Part shown: positions 60,968 to 64,000 of the stretch, one piece after another
Layout: each line of letters begins with the position of its first letter
How positions within the stretch are numbered: position 1 is the first letter of the stretch
Assembly (NCBI GenBank): GCA_965262595.1
Contig: OZ253548.1
Coordinates: forward strand, 1,302,001 to 1,366,000
Source: CATQHB01 sp965262595
Lineage (GTDB): Bacteria > Chloroflexota > Dehalococcoidia > Lucifugimonadales > UBA3495
Length of the DNA: 64,000 nucleotides
Direction of reading: 5' to 3'
Notes under the pieces: generated by a model
Seen by the model: the letters and a program-made list of their open reading frames with translations, nothing else
What the model was told of the DNA's origin: nothing
Database searches by the model: none
Translations under genes and position numbers: made by a program

Positions 60968-62218
60968 ATGAAAGCTCTGATCGGAGCCAATCTCATTGAC
61001 GGAACCGGGGGCCCGGTAATTGACGATGCCACGGTCTTAATTGACGGAGAGCGCATCGTGGAAACCGGCCCGCGGGCTGCGGTAGAGCTGCCGCCCAACA
61101 CGGAAATTGTCGACCTTTCCGGTATGACCCTGCTGCCCGGCCTGATTGACTGCCACGACCATCTGGCTTCCAAAGATTACGGCCTGGCCAGCCGAATGGG
61201 CATCAACGAGCCGCTTTCCCTGCAACACCTGCGCACGGCCAAAGTGTTGGAACAGACCCTGGCCGCCGGCTACACCTGCGTCCGCGACGCCGGGGGCTTG
61301 GACGTCGGTTTCAAGCAGGCAGTGGAGCAGGGACTTTATCCCGGCCCGCGGCTGGTAATATCGGTTGGCATTATCTCTCCCACCGGCGGGCTGGCCGACA
61401 AAGTCACCTCTTCCGGCCACGGCTACCCGCACGAAGACCCGCTGGTACCCTCCGGGGTTGCGGACGGGGACGATCCGGTGAGGAGCAAAGTCCGGGAGAT
61501 GGCCCGGGTTGGCGCCGATGTCATCAAGTTCGCCACTACCGGAGGGGCCAGTTCTCGCCCCGGTCACGGGCCGCTGGACATTGCTTATGGTCCCTCGGAA
61601 GTGCGGGCATTGATTGACGAGGCCCGGGCGCTGGGCCGCAAGACCATGTGCCACGCCGTCGGCGGCCCCGGTCTGCGAATGTGCATCGAGGCGGGCGCCC
61701 ATTCGGTAGAACACGGCTGTTACCTGGCGGAAGACCCGGACCTGATCAAGATGATGGCCGACAAGGGCATTTTCCTGGTGCCTACTTTCGAGATTTACGA
61801 GTTTCACGCCACGCTCAGCGCACCGCATATGCAAGACCGGTCCCGGGCGCTGATGGACATTCACCGTGAAACCCTGCATCAGGCCCTGGCCGCCGGAGTC
61901 AAAGTCGTGGCGGGCACCGACGCCGGCGGATACGTCCACGGTGACAACGCTCGGGAAGTTCAGATAATGGTGGAAAGGGGAATGTCGAATATGCAAGCCA
62001 TCCAGGCCTGCACCGGCTGGGCGGCGGAGTGCGTGGGGCTGGACCGGGACATCGGTACGGTTGCCCGGGGCAAGTACGCCGACCTGTTGGTAATTGATGG
62101 CGACCCGCTCCGAAATATCGACACCCTCCGCCAGCCGGAGAGCATCAAACTGGTAATGAAGGGCGGCTCTACATACGTCGATAAGCTGCCGCAGCCGATA
62201 CCCCAGGCGGTAGGATAG
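60968..62218 (+). CDS. Metal-dependent amidohydrolase (imidazolonepropionase-like)
   Basis: 416-residue TIM-barrel amidohydrolase, cytoplasmic. Metal ligands: DCHDHL after the first barrel strand; the VIKFATTGG Lys; HAVGG; HSVEHG; and GTDAGG near the end. An N-terminal and C-terminal beta-sandwich flank it (IGANLIDGTGGPV and GKYADLLVIDGDPL). The start is ATG 60968, with GGGAGGTGA 5 nt upstream; the earlier frame start at 60926 has no such site. It belongs to the group that includes Xaa-Pro dipeptidases and other hydrolases; substrate unknown. Confidence 0.88.
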   Translation: MKALIGANLIDGTGGPVIDDATVLIDGERIVETGPRAAVELPPNTEIVDLSGMTLLPGLIDCHDHLASKDYGLASRMGINEPLSLQHLRTAKVLEQTLAAGYTCVRDAGGLDVGFKQAVEQGLYPGPRLVISVGIISPTGGLADKVTSSGHGYPHEDPLVPSGVADGDDPVRSKVREMARVGADVIKFATTGGASSRPGHGPLDIAYGPSEVRALIDEARALGRKTMCHAVGGPGLRMCIEAGAHSVEHGCYLAEDPDLIKMMADKGIFLVPTFEIYEFHATLSAPHMQDRSRALMDIHRETLHQALAAGVKVVAGTDAGGYVHGDNAREVQIMVERGMSNMQAIQACTGWAAECVGLDRDIGTVARGKYADLLVIDGDPLRNIDTLRQPESIKLVMKGGSTYVDKLPQPIPQAVG

Positions 62219-62301
62219 GTCTCGGCGATGTCTTATGACAACCGGCGGAGCCTTATTGGCAATGCCGCTCGATTAGGATAGTCAGTAGGATAGCCAGGAT
62301 T

Positions 62302-63102
62302 ATGCGTTTTCACATCCTGACCCTTTTCCCGGAGGCTTTTGAGGGGCCGGTCAAGCACAGTATGCTGGGCCGGGCAATCCGGCGCGGCTTGTTGTCGGTG
62401 CAGCTGACCGACATCCGCTCCTACTCCGGCGATGCCCACGGTACCGCCGACGATTATCAATTTGGCGGGGGTCACGGCATGGTGCTCAAGGCGGAGCCGA
62501 TATTTGATGCCACAGAGGACGTGCTTGCCGCTTACCCGCCGGAAAGGAGCGCCGACATACCCATAATACTGCTCTCCCCCCAGGGCAGAATGCTGAACCA
62601 GCAATTGGTCCTGGAACTGGCCCCGGCGCCGGGCCTGGTACTGATTTGCGGCCACTATGCCGGGGTTGACGAACGGGTCAGGCAGCGCCTGGTCACCCAC
62701 GAAATCAGCATCGGCGACTATGTGTTGACCGGTGGAGAATTGGCGGCGATGGTATTGATTGACGCCGTTTCCCGGTTTGTGCCGGGCGTGGTCGGAGCCT
62801 CCGAAAACGTGCAGGAGGACTCAATCACTTCCGGCCTGCTCCAACATCCCCTCTATACCCGTCCGGCGGAGTTCCGGGGCATGACGACGCCGGATGTTCT
62901 GCTCTCCGGCAACCACGCTCAAATTGACCGCTGGCGTCGGCAGGAATCCCTCCGGCGCACTTGGTCCCAGCGTCCCGACCTGCTGGACTCCGCCGAGCTG
63001 ACCGCCGACGACCTGAAGTATCTGGCCGACTTGGGCTATCACCGCTCCGTTAGCGCCGGCTCCGCCGACCGGCACAACGGGCCATCCCAGGAAAACGGGT
63101 AA
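62302..63102 (+). CDS. trmD: tRNA (guanine-N1)-methyltransferase TrmD
   Basis: 266-residue SPOUT methyltransferase that methylates G37 of tRNAs with G36. LTLFPEAFEGPVKHSMLGRAI, DDYQFGGGHGMVLKAEP, LICGHYAGVDERV and EISIGDYVLTGGELAAMVLIDAVSRFVPGVVG form the trefoil-knot SAM site. The C-terminal 20 residues are a short polar tail. A YbgC-like gene starts 5 bp downstream. Confidence 0.96.
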   Translation: MRFHILTLFPEAFEGPVKHSMLGRAIRRGLLSVQLTDIRSYSGDAHGTADDYQFGGGHGMVLKAEPIFDATEDVLAAYPPERSADIPIILLSPQGRMLNQQLVLELAPAPGLVLICGHYAGVDERVRQRLVTHEISIGDYVLTGGELAAMVLIDAVSRFVPGVVGASENVQEDSITSGLLQHPLYTRPAEFRGMTTPDVLLSGNHAQIDRWRRQESLRRTWSQRPDLLDSAELTADDLKYLADLGYHRSVSAGSADRHNGPSQENG

Positions 63103-63107
63103 GTTTC

Positions 63108-63620
63108 GTGCCCAAATCCGAGTTCAAGTTCTCCACGCCGGTTCGGGTGCGCTGGATGGAGTGCGACGCCCAGGGCATTGTGTTTAACGGCGCTTATTTA
63201 GGATACCTGGAAATAGCCCAGGCCGAGTATTTCCGCAACTTGGGGTTTAGCATTTACCGCATTGCGCAGCGGGGCTATTTTGATAGCGCAGTGGTGAAGG
63301 CAGACCTGGAGTTCAAGGCCCCGGCCCGGGTCGATGAGTTGCTGCAACTGCACGCCAGGGTCGCGCGCATCGGCAATACCAGCTTGACCTTGAAGGTGGA
63401 GATTTACCCGGCAAGCGCTGCCGCTGACCCCCTCTCGTCCGACCCAAACTCGGACCGGCCTTTAACCATTATCGAGGCGGTTTACGTCGGCTTCTACCCC
63501 GAGTCCGGCACTACCCGGCCGGTGCCCGCAGAAATTCGGGCCTTGGTTGACCACTTCGAGGCAACCGGCGCGGTTCTGCCCCTCTCCCAGTTCCCCGAAT
63601 TGGCAGCCGCCGCCAGCTAA
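63108..63620 (+). CDS. YbgC-like acyl-CoA thioesterase (4HBT fold)
   Basis: 170-residue hotdog-fold thioesterase. RVRWMECDAQGIVFNGAYLGYLEIAQAEYFRNLG contains the D-x-QGIVF catalytic Asp, and KADLEFKAPARVDELLQLHARVARIGNTSLTLKVEI follows. The start is GTG, 5 bp after trmD. It probably hydrolyses short acyl-CoA thioesters; Tol-Pal-linked YbgC is only a remote guess. Confidence 0.85.
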   Translation: MPKSEFKFSTPVRVRWMECDAQGIVFNGAYLGYLEIAQAEYFRNLGFSIYRIAQRGYFDSAVVKADLEFKAPARVDELLQLHARVARIGNTSLTLKVEIYPASAAADPLSSDPNSDRPLTIIEAVYVGFYPESGTTRPVPAEIRALVDHFEATGAVLPLSQFPELAAAAS

Positions 63621-63660
63621 GGAACCTCTCAATAAGTAGGTGAACGGGTTGCCCGCCCTA

Positions 63661-63732
63661 CCCGTCGTTCCTGCGAAAGCAGGAACCTCTGTCCGCAGCG
63701 TTTTACGTTCCTGCCTTCGCAGGAACGACGGG
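63661..63732. repeat. Palindromic intergenic repeat with 26-bp arms
   Basis: Left arm 63661-63686 and right arm 63707-63732 are inverted copies with a single mismatch. Each arm itself folds (GTTCCTGC-GAAA-GCAGGAAC). It lies just past the YbgC-like stop and may also end transcription. Confidence 0.85.
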
Positions 63733-64000
63733 GTGAAGGCGCTGGCGTTTTATGACTTACTCAGAGTATCCCTAAGCCCCACGGTTGTCCTCAGTTCAAT
63801 ACCCACAAAAAGTCGCCATCAAGCGGCATGACGTTCGGCAGGGCAATACGCCAGCGACTATAAAATAGGTCGGGCACACTTTGATTCGGGAAAGACCCGG
63901 GGTGCGGCCCGGCAAGTATCACCGGCAGGGCGGGCCCGATTGAAGGCGCCATTGGAGTAAGCAAAGAAGAGAAGCAGACCGGGGCCGGGCGCTAACCGTT
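63733..64000. other. Right-edge intergenic region
   Basis: About 270 bp without a supportable gene, promoter or RNA; next gene lies beyond the window. Confidence 0.4.

Overview
This 64 kb window looks like chromosomal DNA from a Chloroflexota bacterium, probably near the Dehalococcoidia or SAR202 lineages. The main pointers are a YYY/DUF2298 giant membrane protein, an 11-subunit complex I operon without nuoEFG, TrkA/RCK gene clusters and moderately high GC. This placement is inference from gene content. No rRNA, phage, insertion sequence, transposase or CRISPR array was found. Most genes are housekeeping or central metabolism, densely packed, with many 1-14 nt overlaps and frequent GTG/TTG starts.

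Layout. 1-5.2 kb (minus strand): lepA cut by the window edge, two peptide-ABC ATPases (oppF, oppD) without permeases, tRNA-Leu(UAG), tRNA-Lys(CUU) and a metallophosphoesterase. 5.4-8.1 kb (plus): an asparaginase-fold enzyme with altered pocket residues and an MFS transporter. 8.14-8.5 kb: a stand-alone structured RNA candidate with its own promoter-like and terminator elements. 8.6-10.4 kb (minus): a MocA/XdhC pair for molybdenum-cofactor maturation. 10.6-15.2 kb (plus): class I glutamine amidotransferase-like hydrolase, gyrA and an alpha/beta hydrolase. 15.2-19.5 kb: flavin reductase, cobalamin-type binding protein, a second MFS transporter and an HpcH/HpaI aldolase.

19.6-27.8 kb (minus): a corrin-ring operon (cbiC-cbiX-cbiD-cbiT-cbiL-cbiF-cbiG-cbiH). 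It is preceded by a strong promoter, a cobalamin riboswitch and an intrinsic terminator, so the pathway is probably shut off by transcription termination when B12 is plentiful. 28-30.4 kb: leuS. 30.9-35.6 kb (plus): a potassium-uptake cluster (trkH, three TrkA-N proteins, a Usp protein) ending in pheA. 35.6-40.7 kb (minus): a small membrane protein and a 1582-residue fusion of a PMT-like glycosyltransferase with DUF2298. 41-45.2 kb (minus): gapA, eno, a LOG-like protein and an AT-richer DUF429-like gene.

45.2-57 kb (minus): nuoA-B-C-(two HicB-like genes)-D-H-I-(78-residue double CxCxxC protein)-J-K-L-M-N behind a strong promoter. 57-60.6 kb (minus): a CinA-like/nucleotidyltransferase fusion, a second flavin reductase and a TolB-like lipoprotein. 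60.9-63.6 kb (plus): amidohydrolase, trmD and a YbgC-like thioesterase, then a palindromic repeat.

The most unusual points are the unassigned RNA at 8.2-8.5 kb, the glycosyltransferase/DUF2298 fusion, the CinA/NadD-like fusion, and the small genes embedded in the complex I operon. Also notable are the missing catalytic His in CbiC, the Cys-rich insert in CbiX, and short tandem repeats at many gene ends and inside nuoN, nuoI and cbiG.
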